Part shown: positions 23,729 to 32,661 of the stretch, piece by piece
How positions within the stretch are numbered: position 1 is the first letter of the stretch
Layout of the letters: each line of letters opens with the position of its first letter
NCBI GenBank assembly: GCA_964627755.1
Contig: CAZVIH010000050.1
Coordinates: 1 to 44,131, forward strand
Reading direction: 5' to 3'
Source: B10-G9 sp964627755
GTDB taxonomy: Bacteria; Chloroflexota; Anaerolineae; Anaerolineales; UBA11858
Length of the DNA: 44,131 bases
Notes under the pieces: model-generated
Database searches by the model: none
Told to the model about the DNA's origin: nothing
The model's input: only the letters and a program-made list of their open reading frames with translations
Position numbers and translations under genes: made by a program

Positions 23729-23929
23729 GTAACGCAGGTTTATAGAAGGCGTTAAATACCTGCCCCGGTGTTGGCTTCAGTCTGAATATTCTGGTTTGAA
23801 ATCTTTTATAGGGTTTGAAGTAACATGGGCTGAATTTGATATAAAAGGGCTTTACTTAGCTGTGTTTTTAAGGGGGACGTACTATAATCAAAAGTGAAGG
23901 TTGGTTTTTTCAAAGAAGGAGATCTATCT

Positions 23930-24613
23930 ATGAGCATCAATTTTTCAACAGATCTGATTATCAGACTTGGAATCGCAACTCTGCTGGGTGCCATTCTGGG
24001 CCTGGAACGAGAAATTCACGGCAGACCTGCCGGACTTCGCACCCATCTCCTGGTCAGTCTGGGGGCTGCAGCGTTTATGCTGATGTCGCCCTTGATAGCA
24101 GGGATGAGTCGAGATTTTGCGGGAGACCCCGGACGCGTTGCTGCTCAAATAGTCACCGGAATAGGTTTTCTGGGAGCTGGAGCAATTGTCAAGGAAGGAA
24201 TCAATATTCGGGGGCTGACTACTGCTGCCTGCCTGTGGGTTGCTGCCGCTATTGGCATGGCTTGTGGAGCCGGTCTTTATGCAGTAGCTTTCTTAATATC
24301 TATTATGGCAATTTTTGCGTTGGTTTTTTTGCCCTATCTTGAAGTGGTGTTTAAGAAACACTCCTATCGAGTGCTCGAGATCACTTTTCCTCTAGAGGCT
24401 GATATAAGTGCGATTTTAGATACAGTCAAAACAAAAAATGTTCGTGTTATCCGCTGTGATTTAGACCGTGATTACAGCAGCGGTACACTAACAATGACAA
24501 TGGTAATTCGCCTGTTTCACCGGGGTGTAACTGATAAACATGCCCACAGCATTATCGCAGCGATAGAGACTCTCAATTTGTCACCCAGGCGAATAATCTG
24601 GCAACCTCGCTGA
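23930..24613 (+). CDS. MgtC/SapB family membrane protein
   Basis: A 227-residue protein with four to five N-terminal helices and the MgtC signature GAILGLEREIHGRPAGLRTHLLVSLGAAAFML, followed by GRVAAQIVTGIGFLGAGAIVKEG and GLTTAACLWVAAAIGMACG. The C-terminal 75 residues form a soluble ACT-like domain. Some relatives are virulence factors acting on Mg2+ and ATP synthase; environmental copies are thought to act in magnesium or phosphate homeostasis. ATG 23930 follows AAGAAGGAG with 8-base spacing; the GTG at 23894 is less likely. A terminator follows. Confidence 0.92.
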   Translation: MSINFSTDLIIRLGIATLLGAILGLEREIHGRPAGLRTHLLVSLGAAAFMLMSPLIAGMSRDFAGDPGRVAAQIVTGIGFLGAGAIVKEGINIRGLTTAACLWVAAAIGMACGAGLYAVAFLISIMAIFALVFLPYLEVVFKKHSYRVLEITFPLEADISAILDTVKTKNVRVIRCDLDRDYSSGTLTMTMVIRLFHRGVTDKHAHSIIAAIETLNLSPRRIIWQPR

Positions 24614-24652
24614 ATAATTCCAGGGGAAAGTGAGAAAATACTCTTCAGAGAT

Positions 24653-24686
24653 AAAAAAATCTCCGGTTTTTGGCCGGAGATTTTTC
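24653..24686. terminator. Bidirectional terminator between mgtC and the SIMPL gene
   Basis: AAAAATCTCCGG (24655-24666) pairs with CCGGAGATTTTT (24674-24685) around a 7-base loop. Confidence 0.88.
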
Positions 24687-24703
24687 TGTATACATTGGTG
24701 ATT

Positions 24704-25510
24704 TTATTTCAAACTGAAACTTGCGTTTACTTCAGCCCTGACTGAAATTTGCCCCAGGTTAACCGGGCCGAATTCAGAATCACCCCCCTGTCCGTTTGCT
24801 GTTGGGATATTCTGGACTGTATTCTGGGTCCAGAGATTGTTGTTGCGCCCCCACCAACCCCCGCTGAAATAAGACCAGGTATTCTCACTGATGTTCAACA
24901 CGCAGCCAGCTTCAGCGCCAGCCGCCTCAGCCAGGTCCTGGGCCTTTTCTCCAGCGGCGACCATGGCCAGCTCCCTGGCCTGGTCGCGGTATTGGCGCAA
25001 ATCACTCAGATAGAACTCCACATTCACTACCTGGTTGGCGCCGGCATTCAGGGCAGCGATCAAGATCTCATTAACTTCATTGATATCCCGCAAGGTGATG
25101 GCCACCGTGTTGTAGATTCGGTATCCCTCAATAGTGAGCGAGTCGTAATCGTTATAAATGGGGTCGATCACATAGCGGTCTGTTACGATATCCTTTTCTG
25201 CCACATTGTGGTTTTTGATCGCCTGAATGACCCTGTAAACGGTGGCGCTGTTGACCGCCTCTACCAGTTGAGGAGTCCGACCATTGGACTGTACACCCAG
25301 CTGAATTAACACACGGTCCGGGGTAACGTTTACAACCGCCGTGCCGCTGACTGAAATAGAACGGCCTGTGCTGCAGCTGCTCTGATCGATCGAAGGGGCT
25401 GGGTCGCCTTGCGCGGCGCTGGCTGTCCGGGCCGGAAACCCACTATTAATGGCCAGAAATACTACTGCACAAATTAACACAGTATTTAGTAAAGTTGATT
25501 GGGATTTCAT
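24704..25510 (-). CDS. SIMPL (DUF541) domain exported protein
   Basis: A 268-residue exported protein with a signal peptide (cleavage likely after ASA near residue 33). The SIMPL domain follows: ISVSGTAVVNVTPDRVLIQLGVQSNGRTPQLVEAVN, then YNTVAITLRDINEVNEILIAALNAGANQV and the typical ARELAMVAAGEKAQDLAEAAG. Bacterial homologues form ring-shaped periplasmic or cell-surface oligomers of unclear role. ATG 25510 is fixed by AGGAGG five bases upstream. Three CTGNCA repeats and a -10 box precede it, suggesting control by the neighbouring two-component system. Confidence 0.88.
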   Translation of the reverse strand: MKSQSTLLNTVLICAVVFLAINSGFPARTASAAQGDPAPSIDQSSCSTGRSISVSGTAVVNVTPDRVLIQLGVQSNGRTPQLVEAVNSATVYRVIQAIKNHNVAEKDIVTDRYVIDPIYNDYDSLTIEGYRIYNTVAITLRDINEVNEILIAALNAGANQVVNVEFYLSDLRQYRDQARELAMVAAGEKAQDLAEAAGAEAGCVLNISENTWSYFSGGWWGRNNNLWTQNTVQNIPTANGQGGDSEFGPVNLGQISVRAEVNASFSLK

Positions 25511-25544
25511 GGAAACCTCCTGTTGGTGAATATCCGTTTTCTCC

Positions 25545-25589
25545 ATCATAGGAGATCACCATGGCAGGATGGTGTCAGAAAAGGGTCAG
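25545..25589 (-). promoter_or_regulatory. Pho-box-like activator site and -10 box upstream of the SIMPL gene
   Basis: On the minus strand, CTGACC (25589-25584), CTGACA (25578-25573) and CTGCCA (25567-25562) are spaced by exactly 5 bases, giving an 11-bp period. TATGAT (25550-25545) lies 11 bases downstream of the last repeat, with no -35 box. This is the layout of PhoB-type activated promoters. The first repeat overlaps the last codon of the kinase gene. Confidence 0.65.
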
Positions 25590-27052
25590 TTTCCGGGCAA
25601 TTTTACAGCCGGGAGGGTAAAGGCGATTGTGGTACCTTCCCCTACTTTACTTTGCACCAGGACCATTCCTCCCTGGGCTTCGATCAGTGCCCGGGCAATG
25701 GCCAGCCCCAGACCGGAGCCCCCGCTTTCCCGGTCCCGAGATTTATCTACTCTATAGAATCTCTCAAAGATCAGCGGCAAGTGCTCGGGGGAGATCCCTG
25801 GGCCCCGGTCAGAAACGGAGCATTGGATAGAATCTCCCAGATTTTCTAGGGAGATTCTGATCTCAGAATCCCGGGGTCCATATTGCAAAGCGTTGTTTAG
25901 CAAGTTGTCCAGTACCTGGGCGGTACGATTTGGGTCACCCCATACAAGGGTCCGAAGATGAGCGGACTTTTCCTGCTTAAGCTGGACTCCGCTCTGGATT
26001 GCCACCGGTTCCATAATGTCGCAGCGGGTTTGAACCAGCTCGCCCAGATCAAAGGATTGGATATCCAGGGATAGAGCTCCAGCATCTGACCTTGTTAATA
26101 CCAGCAGGTCGTTGACCAACTTGATCAGACGATTGGTCTCCATGGTCATGGAGTGCAGCAATCTTCCCCTTCCTTCAAAATCGTCGACCGCACCGTCTTC
26201 CAGCGTTTCTACAGTTCCTTTGATCACTGTTAGCGGAGTGCGCAGCTCGTGAGTGACATCGGCGATAAACGCGGTTTTTGCCTGGTCGGATTGACGCAGG
26301 CTTTTAGTCATCTCATTAAAGGTTTGCCCCAGACTTACCAGTTCCCTGATATTTCCATCGGCAGGAACCACTTGAGACAGGTCTCCACCAGAAATGGCAG
26401 CCGCGGCCCAGTCCAATTTTTCCAGTGGGCGAGCAATGCCCCTGGCCAGTAAAATACCAGCAAAACTGGCAAATAATCCGGCCAGCAGCACGGCACTTAG
26501 CAGCTGCCTGGATAGGTTCCCTGGAAGTCCCCGATCTGGTAATGGCATTGCAAGGTAAACCAGGTTGATGACCTTTCCTTCTTCTCCGAGGACCGGAGCG
26601 GCAGCATAGAGAACGCGTCTGCCATCCAAGGCTTCAATTTCACGGATAGCAGTTTCTGGAATGCCAGCCAGGGCGGACTGGATTTCAGGGCGCAGGATTA
26701 ACTCCTCCGCTTTTACATATCCGGGATCTTCGCTGGGAGGAACTTGAACGGGATTTTCTCCTTCCGGGAATGGCACGCCGATTATAACTGCGCCGCCTTC
26801 ATTCAGCAGCCGGGTATGGATGCCTGGTGTGACATTGGTAGTCTGTGAATAGGCATCTGGAGAAAAGGGAGTAATCGGACTGCCTTCCAGTGCAGCCGCT
26901 GTAAGCTTGGCCTGGGCCAGTAAATTTTCCCGCTGGGATATCAGATAGATCTCTTCCACAGCCAACCAGACCAGGATCCCGGCCAGGACCATTCCTATTA
27001 ATAAAACAAGAAGATGGCTGAATGATAGCCGCATCCGGATCGGGGTACTCAT
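25586..27052 (-). CDS. Membrane sensor histidine kinase
   Basis: A 488-residue kinase. Helices at about 12-32 and 183-204 enclose an extracytoplasmic sensing loop of about 150 residues; HAMP spans about 203-256; HisKA carries the phospho-accepting His268 in ADVTHELRTPLTVIKG; the ATPase domain shows LDNLLNNALQYG (N box), DRGPGIS (G1) and GGSGLGLAI (G2). No PAS domain is seen between HAMP and HisKA. It starts 4 bp after the response regulator stop, so the two form one operon. The architecture fits the PhoR/WalK/BaeS group; the signal is not evident from sequence. Confidence 0.93.
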   Translation of the reverse strand: MSTPIRMRLSFSHLLVLLIGMVLAGILVWLAVEEIYLISQRENLLAQAKLTAAALEGSPITPFSPDAYSQTTNVTPGIHTRLLNEGGAVIIGVPFPEGENPVQVPPSEDPGYVKAEELILRPEIQSALAGIPETAIREIEALDGRRVLYAAAPVLGEEGKVINLVYLAMPLPDRGLPGNLSRQLLSAVLLAGLFASFAGILLARGIARPLEKLDWAAAAISGGDLSQVVPADGNIRELVSLGQTFNEMTKSLRQSDQAKTAFIADVTHELRTPLTVIKGTVETLEDGAVDDFEGRGRLLHSMTMETNRLIKLVNDLLVLTRSDAGALSLDIQSFDLGELVQTRCDIMEPVAIQSGVQLKQEKSAHLRTLVWGDPNRTAQVLDNLLNNALQYGPRDSEIRISLENLGDSIQCSVSDRGPGISPEHLPLIFERFYRVDKSRDRESGGSGLGLAIARALIEAQGGMVLVQSKVGEGTTIAFTLPAVKLPGN

Positions 27053-27056
27053 CAGC

Positions 27057-27749
27057 TCACTTCACCATCCTGTAACCGATCCCTCTTACAGTCTCTATCA
27101 GGGTCAGGTCGGGATTTATCAGGTGGATTTTCTTTCGCAGGCGCTTAACGGCGCTGTCTACAGCTCGAACTCCACCCACAAAATCATACCCCCAGGCCTG
27201 GCTGAGCAGCTGTTCTCGAGAAAGGACTCTCCCGGAATTGAGGACCAGGTGTTGAATAAGATCAAATTCCAACCGGGTGAGAGGCAGAGGGATTTCGTGT
27301 ATAGTCACCGTTCGGGAATCTTCATCAAGTAACAAGCCGGAGGGGCCGGCCAAGATGGCGGCTGTCTGGGTCCCCGTGATTTCTTTTTGGTTTCGACGCA
27401 GTACAGCCTTGATCCGGGCCATCAGTTCACGCATGCTGAATGGTTTGCAGAGGTAATCATCTGCTCCCAGCTCCAGTCCTATCACCCGATCAGTTTCCTC
27501 GCCCCGGGCGGTGACCATGATGATCGGCACCTGGCTGGACATGCGCAGCTGACGGCAGACATCCAGACCATCAATTTTAGGAAGCATTAGATCCAGCAAG
27601 ATCAGATCGGGGCTATATTTTTCCGCAGCCTGAAGTGCAGCTTCCCCGTCATGGGCAACCAGGACCTCATAATGGGCTTTTTTTAAGTTGTAGCCGATCA
27701 AATCGGTCACGGATGTTTCGTCGTCCACTACCAGGATTTTGAGGGTCAT
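27057..27749 (-). CDS. OmpR/PhoB-family response regulator
   Basis: A 230-residue regulator. The receiver has Asp9/Asp10, phospho-acceptor Asp53 (LILLDLMLP), Thr80 and Lys102 (CKPF); the C-terminal winged helix (about 135-230) ends in the typical VRGIGYRMVK. It is co-transcribed with the sensor kinase. No clear ribosome site lies before the ATG and the predicted promoter is only a few bases away, so the transcript may be leaderless. The 11-bp-spaced CTGNCA repeats just upstream are the kind of site this family binds. Confidence 0.94.
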   Translation of the reverse strand: MTLKILVVDDETSVTDLIGYNLKKAHYEVLVAHDGEAALQAAEKYSPDLILLDLMLPKIDGLDVCRQLRMSSQVPIIMVTARGEETDRVIGLELGADDYLCKPFSMRELMARIKAVLRRNQKEITGTQTAAILAGPSGLLLDEDSRTVTIHEIPLPLTRLEFDLIQHLVLNSGRVLSREQLLSQAWGYDFVGGVRAVDSAVKRLRKKIHLINPDLTLIETVRGIGYRMVK

Positions 27750-27755
27750 AAACCC

Positions 27756-27789
27756 AGTTTAACATAGAATTGTGGCAGAATTGTGTCAG
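27756..27789 (-). promoter_or_regulatory. Pho-box-like direct repeat upstream of the response regulator gene
   Basis: On the minus strand, CTGACA (27789-27784), 5 bases, CTGCCA (27778-27773), embedded in a longer repeat of CACAATTCT. Possible -10 boxes are TATGTT (27766-27761) or TAAACT (27761-27756). The same CTGACA-N5-CTGCCA pair occurs upstream of the SIMPL gene. Confidence 0.6.
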
Positions 27790-27902
27790 AAACAAATAAT
27801 AGAATTTCAGTTTCAAAGATTAAATGTTCAACAGTATCTTGAAGGGATATACTATAAACAAAATTGGTGAAATTTTTCAAAGCAAATTTTTGTGAGCAGC
27901 TC

Positions 27903-28688
27903 ATGCCTTTGTTAAGTCTTGGAAAAATAAAGATCTACTATGAGATTCACGGTCAAGGAGAGCCCCTGCTGCTGATCCATGGTCTGGGATCCTCCAGTCA
28001 GGATTGGGAAATGCAGCTGTCGGAATTTTCCAATCATTTTCAGGTGATAACCATAGACCTGCGCGGACACGGACGCTCCAGCAAACCCCCTGGTCCCTAC
28101 AGCATACCGTTATTTGCTGAAGATACGATTCGTCTGATCCGGGCGCTGGATCTCACTTCTGTCCACATAGTAGGCATATCCCTGGGTGGTATGGTGGCGT
28201 TTCAGCTGGTCCTGGATTGTCCGGAAGTTGTTCGCAGCCTGGTGATTGTCAACAGCGTGCCAGAGTTGATTGCCCATAATTTCAAGGACCGTATCAGCTA
28301 CTGGCAGCGTTTGTTGATCGTTAGACTCTTTGGACTTGAAAAAATGGGCCAGGTTCTGGCGGAGCGTTTTTTCACTGAACCCGAACAGGAAGAGATCAGG
28401 AAATTATTTGTCAGCCGCTGGGCGGATAATCACAAACCTTCCTATCTGGCCTCCTTAAAGGCGGCTTATGGGTGGAGTGTCTTGGATCGACTGGGAGAAA
28501 TCCAGGCACCAACTCTGGTGATAGGCGCCGAGGGAGATTATTTTTCGAACGCGGAAAAAGAGCATTATACCCGGTTACTGCCCAATGCGGAACTAACTAT
28601 CATCAAGGACACCCGCCATGCTCTGCCAGCTGAAAGCCCCGCTGAATTTAACCGGATAGTTGAAGAGTTCCTGTTTAACCTGAGCTGA
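27903..28688 (+). CDS. Alpha/beta hydrolase
   Basis: A 261-residue alpha/beta-fold hydrolase. The oxyanion loop is LLIHGLGSSSQDW, the nucleophile elbow GISLGG has Ser93, and the acid and His lie in VIGAEGDYF and DTRHALPAE. It resembles carboxylesterase/3-oxoadipate enol-lactonase-type members; the substrate is unknown. ATG 27903 is chosen; a TTG at 27864 would add 13 residues. It is divergent from the two-component operon, so the repeat at 27773-27789 could influence it as well. Confidence 0.85.
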   Translation: MPLLSLGKIKIYYEIHGQGEPLLLIHGLGSSSQDWEMQLSEFSNHFQVITIDLRGHGRSSKPPGPYSIPLFAEDTIRLIRALDLTSVHIVGISLGGMVAFQLVLDCPEVVRSLVIVNSVPELIAHNFKDRISYWQRLLIVRLFGLEKMGQVLAERFFTEPEQEEIRKLFVSRWADNHKPSYLASLKAAYGWSVLDRLGEIQAPTLVIGAEGDYFSNAEKEHYTRLLPNAELTIIKDTRHALPAESPAEFNRIVEEFLFNLS

Positions 28689-28698
28689 CGGATATACT

Positions 28699-29394
28699 CT
28701 AGATATAAACCCTTTCAATCCCCTGGATATATTTTGAACTCCGAGTCATTCGGAAAGGAAATCCGGAACTGATCCTGCTTGCTTCCGGATCGTATTCACG
28801 CCGGTATTTCAATTCAACTACGATTGATTGGTGATCTGCCCGGTGGAAAAGGAAACGGTTGTTGTCTTTCTTCAAATGAAAAAACGATAAACTTGTATCT
28901 ACGGTTACCCGGAAATGACGGTCTGGGGTCGCAAAATACCAGCGCAGATAACGGTTTACCAGAACGGGTTCTGTTGCCTTCAGATAATCAATGATATCAG
29001 CTGGTAGATTAGATGAGATGATCATATCAAACATTGCCCGCTTTGAGAAACCTTCTCCAAAATAAAAAGCGGGAAATGGAATTTGAATTTTTGTCCCCAT
29101 TAAACCCTTTTTGATTTTAATTTCCAGGATAGGTTCTTCAACCTGGCAGAACAGTTCATTGTACCAGCGGATCCGGGTTTTTTTCCGTTCCGGGTCTCCG
29201 TCGACGTTGTCGCAGTAGCTGCCCAATAAAGGAGAATCGAAATAGATGTTGTTGATATATCGCGGAGGATAGATTTCCGAGAACAGGGCCGGATGTCGTT
29301 TTACCAACGCGATAGCTTGCCTGGCATCCAGTAGATCTACAAAATATTTCCGCTCGTAGCGGTAATCCCTGGTAGTTTGTGTATTAATTTCCAT
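28699..29394 (-). CDS. VTC-type polyphosphate polymerase domain protein
   Basis: A 231-residue protein of the VTC/triphosphate-tunnel superfamily. The tunnel-lining basic and acidic residues are recognisable: YRYERKYF (Glu14, Arg15, Lys16), NIYFDS, TRIRWY (Arg74, Arg76), LEIKIKKG (Glu91, Lys93, Lys95), VVELKYRREYDP, and the closing RMTRSSKYIQG. In yeast the VTC4 domain makes polyphosphate from ATP; bacterial copies are assumed, not proven, to do the same or to bind phosphate polymers. It is the last gene of a minus-strand operon with DUF4956 and CotH genes, a grouping seen in many bacteria. ATG 29394 is preferred; a TTG at 29406 is possible. Confidence 0.85.
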   Translation of the reverse strand: MEINTQTTRDYRYERKYFVDLLDARQAIALVKRHPALFSEIYPPRYINNIYFDSPLLGSYCDNVDGDPERKKTRIRWYNELFCQVEEPILEIKIKKGLMGTKIQIPFPAFYFGEGFSKRAMFDMIISSNLPADIIDYLKATEPVLVNRYLRWYFATPDRHFRVTVDTSLSFFHLKKDNNRFLFHRADHQSIVVELKYRREYDPEASRISSGFPFRMTRSSKYIQGIERVYI

Positions 29395-29409
29395 GGTTAA
29401 GGGCAATAC

Positions 29410-30771
29410 TTACCAGATTCCTTTATTATCAAGGAATGAGATTTCAAGTTTGTCTGAAAGCGCTCTCAAGGCAGATTTTGCTTCCTTGAGCTGTTTCATA
29501 TCCCTGAATTCAACCAGGAAAGAGGCTTCCTGGGCTTGGTCAGATTCGTCAAAACGGATTAACTTCATTTGGGAACAATTATCTTTTAGGGTGTCAACAA
29601 TGGATTCAAAATCAACTTTCGCTGCTCCAGCGCTGCCCACAGAGACATGAAGATTAAAGTCCGCCTGCCGACCACGGAACAAACGCATAATACCAAGGAC
29701 AAGGATTGCAGCAGCTAAGGCAATCACAGTGATCAACCGCTGATTATCTCCCAGGCCGATACCGATGGCAATTGCGAAAAACAGATAAGCCAGCTCCTCC
29801 GGTTCTTTGATTGCAGACCTGAAGCGGACAATCGAGAGCGCGCCGACCAGGCCGAGAGACAAAGCAACTGAAGAGCGAACTACCAGGATGATAAAAGTGG
29901 TAGTTATTGTGAGTAATATGAAATTGGCGGCAAAGCGGCGCCGGTTGGATAGAGATGATCCCCAGTGAATGTAAACCCGGCTGAGAATATAAGACAAAAC
30001 AACCGCTAATCCGAGATTGATCAGGAATGTAGAAAGCTGGGTTGGATTTGCCTGCGAACTGGTGAGCTCTGTGATCAGATCGTTGACGCTCAGGCGTCCC
30101 GGGTTCCCTTCATCAACCGGGGAAAGGTCGGTTGTTTCCGATACTGTTGCATCTTGTTGTTCGGGCCGGGGGTCTTCTGGAGGTTCGCCAGGGACAGGAG
30201 CAGCGGTCTTTCGGGTCAGATTATCAAACTCGACCACCGATTGCCCGTCAACCCAAAATCCAAGACCTCCGCTGTGCAGGATCTCCTCTTCCTCAGTTGT
30301 AATTATCAGCCTGCCATCTAGCGAGATCTGCTGTCCCGTGGGGTTTATTTTTACCTCAAGTTTTCGCCATTCGTTGGAAACTGGATCCCAGGGGCTTTCT
30401 CCCAGGAACTGTGGTTGACCCTCCTGGGCTAATTCAAGGTGGATGGCTTCATCATGAATAATCAACGAGTACTCTTTACCTTCACTGATAGCGTACCGAA
30501 AGATGATAATTCCAGGCCCTGAACGTTTAAAATCAAACTGATAGGATATTGCTGGGAAATCATCAAATTGCACAGCAAAATTCTCGGGACTGATCAGGAG
30601 AACACCATCGACAACTTTTACTCCTTCGGAGTGCTCCCAACCAGGAAGTGATTCGTCATCGAAGCTCTCTATTATTTCTCCATCCTGAGCAAATGCCGAG
30701 ATGGCTGGGGAGATAATAAGAAACAGAAAGCTGATAGCCAATGTAAGACGCAGCAATGTTTTGATTTTCAT
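29410..30771 (-). CDS. DUF4956 membrane protein with an N-terminal exported beta-sandwich-like domain
   Basis: A 453-residue fusion. Residues 1-28 are a signal peptide (ISAFAQ). Residues 30-185 look like a LamG/DUF1080-type beta-sandwich (ESFDDESLPGWE, EWRKLEVKINPTGQQISLDGRL, GLGFWVDGQSVVEFDNL), followed by a Pro/Glu-rich linker. From about 240 several helices carry the DUF4956 core SLGLVGALSIVRFRSAIKEPEELAYLFFAIAIGIGLG, and a cytoplasmic alpha/beta tail of about 85 residues ends the protein. DUF4956 proteins are usually short and lack the exported part, so the fusion is unusual. ATG 30771 is fixed by AGGAGGAA upstream. It lies between cotH and the VTC gene. Confidence 0.85.
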   Translation of the reverse strand: MKIKTLLRLTLAISFLFLIISPAISAFAQDGEIIESFDDESLPGWEHSEGVKVVDGVLLISPENFAVQFDDFPAISYQFDFKRSGPGIIIFRYAISEGKEYSLIIHDEAIHLELAQEGQPQFLGESPWDPVSNEWRKLEVKINPTGQQISLDGRLIITTEEEEILHSGGLGFWVDGQSVVEFDNLTRKTAAPVPGEPPEDPRPEQQDATVSETTDLSPVDEGNPGRLSVNDLITELTSSQANPTQLSTFLINLGLAVVLSYILSRVYIHWGSSLSNRRRFAANFILLTITTTFIILVVRSSVALSLGLVGALSIVRFRSAIKEPEELAYLFFAIAIGIGLGDNQRLITVIALAAAILVLGIMRLFRGRQADFNLHVSVGSAGAAKVDFESIVDTLKDNCSQMKLIRFDESDQAQEASFLVEFRDMKQLKEAKSALRALSDKLEISFLDNKGIW

Positions 30772-30808
30772 TCTATTCCTCCTGGGAAATAGACTTGTGA
30801 CATAGTTT

Positions 30809-32497
30809 TCATTTTTCCTCGGTGCCCTGCTCGACAGTATCACGCAGAACGCCAGATACATAATCAGCCCTATTGGCTGTTAATTCAATGATCTCTTGGA
30901 CAGCCAGGTCAAATTGTTCCAGGGATGAAATGGCGGAAGAGCCAAAGAACATTTTGTCACCTGACCCGGACTGAATGTGGGGACGAATTTGATCAGCCCA
31001 GCCCAGGGCGATTTTGCTGATCAATTCCTCGTTAAAATAATTTCGGACTAATAGATCCAGGTAAGCCAGATAAGTTTGACGATATTCTGCAACTTCGAAG
31101 ACCTTCGTAAAGAGAGGTCGATATTGCAAGGGCCCCAGACTGTTTTCGGTACCGAAAACCGGATGATCAAAATTGCCACCAAAGTGGCCCCAGGAGTTGC
31201 CCATATCCCAGGCGATCCATTCAAATCTGTCACTCCCCGGGTCATGATAAATATAATAATTATTTCCCGTATCGGGATATTGATCGAAATTGAGAGACAG
31301 GAATATTACAGCCAGATAGCGCAAATAGGTATCAACATTAAAGACTTCCTCCAGGGCAGTGGCAAAATCTTCTGGGGATTCATATTCAACCCCATCTATC
31401 ACATAACAAAGCTGGATGATATCCGAATAATCGGCTTTCTGCGAATCATTGAACATCAAGGCGTAGGCAAGTTCGCCGCGCGGTTTGGGATAATCATCGA
31501 TGTTTTCTCCATAATAAGCCAGGTCTGCTGCGCCTTCTTCAAACCAGGCATCTGCTTTGTAGAGGTTTCCTCTATTGTTCTCACGGCCGAAGCGGTTAGC
31601 GAGGTATTTGGGATCCGGACGCTCAACCATAGTATAGACACCCAGGTAATCAGCCGGTTCCTGGTCATCTGTGATATCCAGCCATACTTCGACGAAGGAA
31701 GTGTGGCTGGCGGGGACCCCCGCAAATTGCATCATATCGTAAGCCATTTTTTCCCGCAGAAGAGAGGAATCACCGAAATTATTATGGAAGAGAAGCATTT
31801 TGAGATTTTTATATTCCTGTTCAGGATAATAGGCATTCAGATCCAGTTTTAGGGGGATCTTTGCCTGGAAACCTATTGTTGAATTTCCCTTTGGGCTGAT
31901 TCCAACTTCCTCCACTTTTTCCCCGAATATAATGGCATCTGCAGGAACCGTCCGTTTCTTCCAGGGATTGTCCATCATCAGATCCCAGTTCGATTGAGTG
32001 ATCTGGATCTCTAATTTCCTTACCTTGCTGTCATCAAAAACTGACCAGTAATCCACGCTGCTGGAAGCTGGATGTTTTACTGCGACCTCGGTCTGAGCGA
32101 TTATGGATTCCCCCGCGGAATTTGTTACCCGGAGAGAAATGGTATATGTTCTGGGTTTGGTGTATATGTAGGTAGTATAACCAGCGCTTGCAGTGGCATC
32201 AGTCTCAAAAGAACCATTCCCGTCTAGATCCCATTCATATTTTAGGATTTCATCTTGATCGCCTCTTGTGCCAAAAGCGCTGAAATAGACTTTCAGGGGA
32301 GCCCAGCCTTTATCGGGCAGTGAATAGGCATAGGCCTTAATGTTGATGTCAGGCTGGAGAGTTGATATTGGTTCTAGATCTGATTGAAAGAATCCCCATA
32401 AGACTGCAATTATAAAGAATAGGAGGATCAGGACCATCTCCAGTTTGCTGATCCGATCTTTTGCAAGGAATTTTCGCCACAGTTCAATTATCTTCAT
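30809..32497 (-). CDS. CotH-family kinase-like protein with PKD domain
   Basis: A 562-residue protein: cytoplasmic tail, membrane helix at about 21-40, a PKD-like beta-sandwich at about 65-145 (YEWDLDGNGSFETDA, YTYIYTKPRTYTISLRVTNSAGES), then a CotH domain at about 160-545. CotH features are VRKLEIQITQSNWDLMMDN, GNSTIGFQAKIPLKLDLN, LLFHNNFGDSSLLREKMAYDMM, YLGVYTMVERPD and FEWIAWDMGNSWG. CotH proteins are atypical extracellular kinases known from spore coats. No spore genes are in the window, so a cell-surface role is more likely here. It is the first gene of the cotH-DUF4956-VTC operon. Confidence 0.9.
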   Translation of the reverse strand: MKIIELWRKFLAKDRISKLEMVLILLFFIIAVLWGFFQSDLEPISTLQPDINIKAYAYSLPDKGWAPLKVYFSAFGTRGDQDEILKYEWDLDGNGSFETDATASAGYTTYIYTKPRTYTISLRVTNSAGESIIAQTEVAVKHPASSSVDYWSVFDDSKVRKLEIQITQSNWDLMMDNPWKKRTVPADAIIFGEKVEEVGISPKGNSTIGFQAKIPLKLDLNAYYPEQEYKNLKMLLFHNNFGDSSLLREKMAYDMMQFAGVPASHTSFVEVWLDITDDQEPADYLGVYTMVERPDPKYLANRFGRENNRGNLYKADAWFEEGAADLAYYGENIDDYPKPRGELAYALMFNDSQKADYSDIIQLCYVIDGVEYESPEDFATALEEVFNVDTYLRYLAVIFLSLNFDQYPDTGNNYYIYHDPGSDRFEWIAWDMGNSWGHFGGNFDHPVFGTENSLGPLQYRPLFTKVFEVAEYRQTYLAYLDLLVRNYFNEELISKIALGWADQIRPHIQSGSGDKMFFGSSAISSLEQFDLAVQEIIELTANRADYVSGVLRDTVEQGTEEK

Positions 32498-32661
32498 ATG
32501 GATGGTAATAACTGGTGATAGCTTCCATTATAAAAAAAAATTGATTCTAGATGTGTTTCCTTCGGGAAAGGGATAGAGTCTAATCAGTTATATATTTTTG
32601 CTTTTAGCCCTTTACCACTCCTTGTTTTACGACAAAGGCAGATCTATAAAAACATGATATT

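Noticed and set aside
24749..25309. 186-codon open frame on the plus strand
   Set aside because: It lies opposite the SIMPL gene, which has a signal peptide, ribosome site and clear domain. The product has no domain sense.
31076..31852. 258-codon open frame on the plus strand
   Set aside because: It is antisense to the CotH-domain coding region, which is strongly supported; the translated product resembles no protein.
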